The translations under genes were made by a program, and so were the position numbers. A stretch of DNA of 59,342 nucleotides, from positions 1-59,342 of the forward strand of contig NZ_JAMBPR010000057.1 in NCBI RefSeq assembly GCF_024206475.1. Direction: 5' to 3'. Shown in pieces: positions 59,097-59,342 of this stretch (its first letter is position 1; every line of letters begins with the position of its first letter). The stretch comes from Paraburkholderia sp. CNPSo 3274. Lineage in GTDB: Bacteria > Pseudomonadota > Gammaproteobacteria > Burkholderiales > Burkholderiaceae. The notes under the pieces are model-generated. The model saw nothing but the letters and a program-made list of their open reading frames with translations, did no database searches and had not been told where the DNA came from.

Positions 59097-59342
59097 AGTC
59101 CATTGCGTCATTGAAAAAGCACCTTATTTGGTATTCAATGAAACACATGGAAAAGATGAACTTAACCACGCTTGAGCGCAAACAATTGCTGTCGGCGGCT
59201 CGTAGTCAAACGGTGCGCGCAGCAGACACGCGGCGTGCCCGGTTGATCCTGATGCTTGACGACGGAGAGACACGTGAGGCGATCATGCAGCGGCTGCGCT
59301 GTGACTCCCGCTTCATTAGCCGTTGGTCGAGCCGGTTTCTGG
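59097..59342 (+). mobile_element. IS630-type insertion sequence, left end and transposase start
   Basis: From ATG 59138 (or 59147) the frame runs off the window edge and encodes MKHMEKMNLTTLERKQLLSA, ARSQTVRAADTRRARLILML and a helix-turn-helix segment CDSRFISRWSSRFL, as at the start of IS630-family transposases. The element begins at the TA at 59095-59096 inside dinB. The catalytic DDE part and the right end are outside the window. Confidence 0.8.

Noticed and set aside
1..59342. Prophage, integrative element or plasmid backbone
   Set aside because: No integrase, att duplication next to a tRNA, phage structural, conjugation or replication genes were seen; only the two IS ends are mobile.

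Overview
The window is GC-rich, about 59 kb, and looks like a piece of a Burkholderiaceae genome (Paraburkholderia/Caballeronia/Burkholderia type). Codon use, the density of LysR and GntR regulators, the many LivK- and Bug-type binding proteins and the YfcF, GlsA, GltA and DUF1338 sequences all fit. The mixture of catabolic islands suggests a secondary replicon or an accessory-rich part of the chromosome; that is an inference. Both window edges lie in insertion sequences: an IS5-type transposase start on the left, and an IS630-type element that interrupts dinB on the right. No rRNA, tRNA or CRISPR array was seen.

Region 1 (0.2-8.2 kb) reads as a 3-sulfolactate module. It has a GntR/HutC regulator facing a near-consensus promoter, SuyA- and SuyB-like lyase subunits, a DAACS-type transporter, two unrelated 2-hydroxyacid dehydrogenases matching the SlcC/ComC pair that interconverts (S)- and (R)-sulfolactate, a LysR regulator and a TauE/SafE exporter that could remove sulfite.

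Region 2 (8.2-20.5 kb) is the least explained part. A second SuyA copy, a second DAACS transporter, a complete extra succinate dehydrogenase/fumarate reductase-like complex (B, two membrane anchors, A) and a two-subunit class I fumarase/tartrate-dehydratase-type hydratase lie in one direction. They are followed by a tripartite tricarboxylate transporter (TTT) split over two strands and a thiamine-diphosphate enzyme. The flavoprotein has Cys where classical SdhA has the FAD-linking His. The two suyA genes share an almost identical 3' half, which suggests gene conversion.

Region 3 (20.5-35 kb) is mostly solitary genes: an unknown exported protein, a trypsin/PDZ protease and a LuxR regulator; a frameshifted small gene; YfcF-type GST; glutaminase; DHA2 efflux pump; esterase; a second MreB-like actin; an alpha/beta hydrolase; citrate synthase; and a glycogen-debranching-type glycosidase.

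Region 4 (35-49 kb) can be read as a lysine/pipecolate degradation locus: DadA-like oxidase, ketimine reductase of the ornithine cyclodeaminase/mu-crystallin family, FAD amine oxidase (AmaA role), AmaB-type semialdehyde dehydrogenase, aminoadipate-type aminotransferase and a DUF1338 2-oxoadipate dioxygenase/decarboxylase (HglS). A LivK-type binding protein and several regulators accompany them. TTTCC-N4-GGAAA dyads and a duplicated promoter segment tie parts of it together. An asparaginase gene here is broken by a deletion.

Region 5 (49-59 kb) holds a broken GntR gene, HAD and NUDIX hydrolases, an H-NS-like protein, two small exported proteins, a trans-3-hydroxy-L-proline module (dehydratase, binding protein, truncated reductase, GntR regulator), a phospholipase D-type protein, and dinB cut by the IS630-type element.
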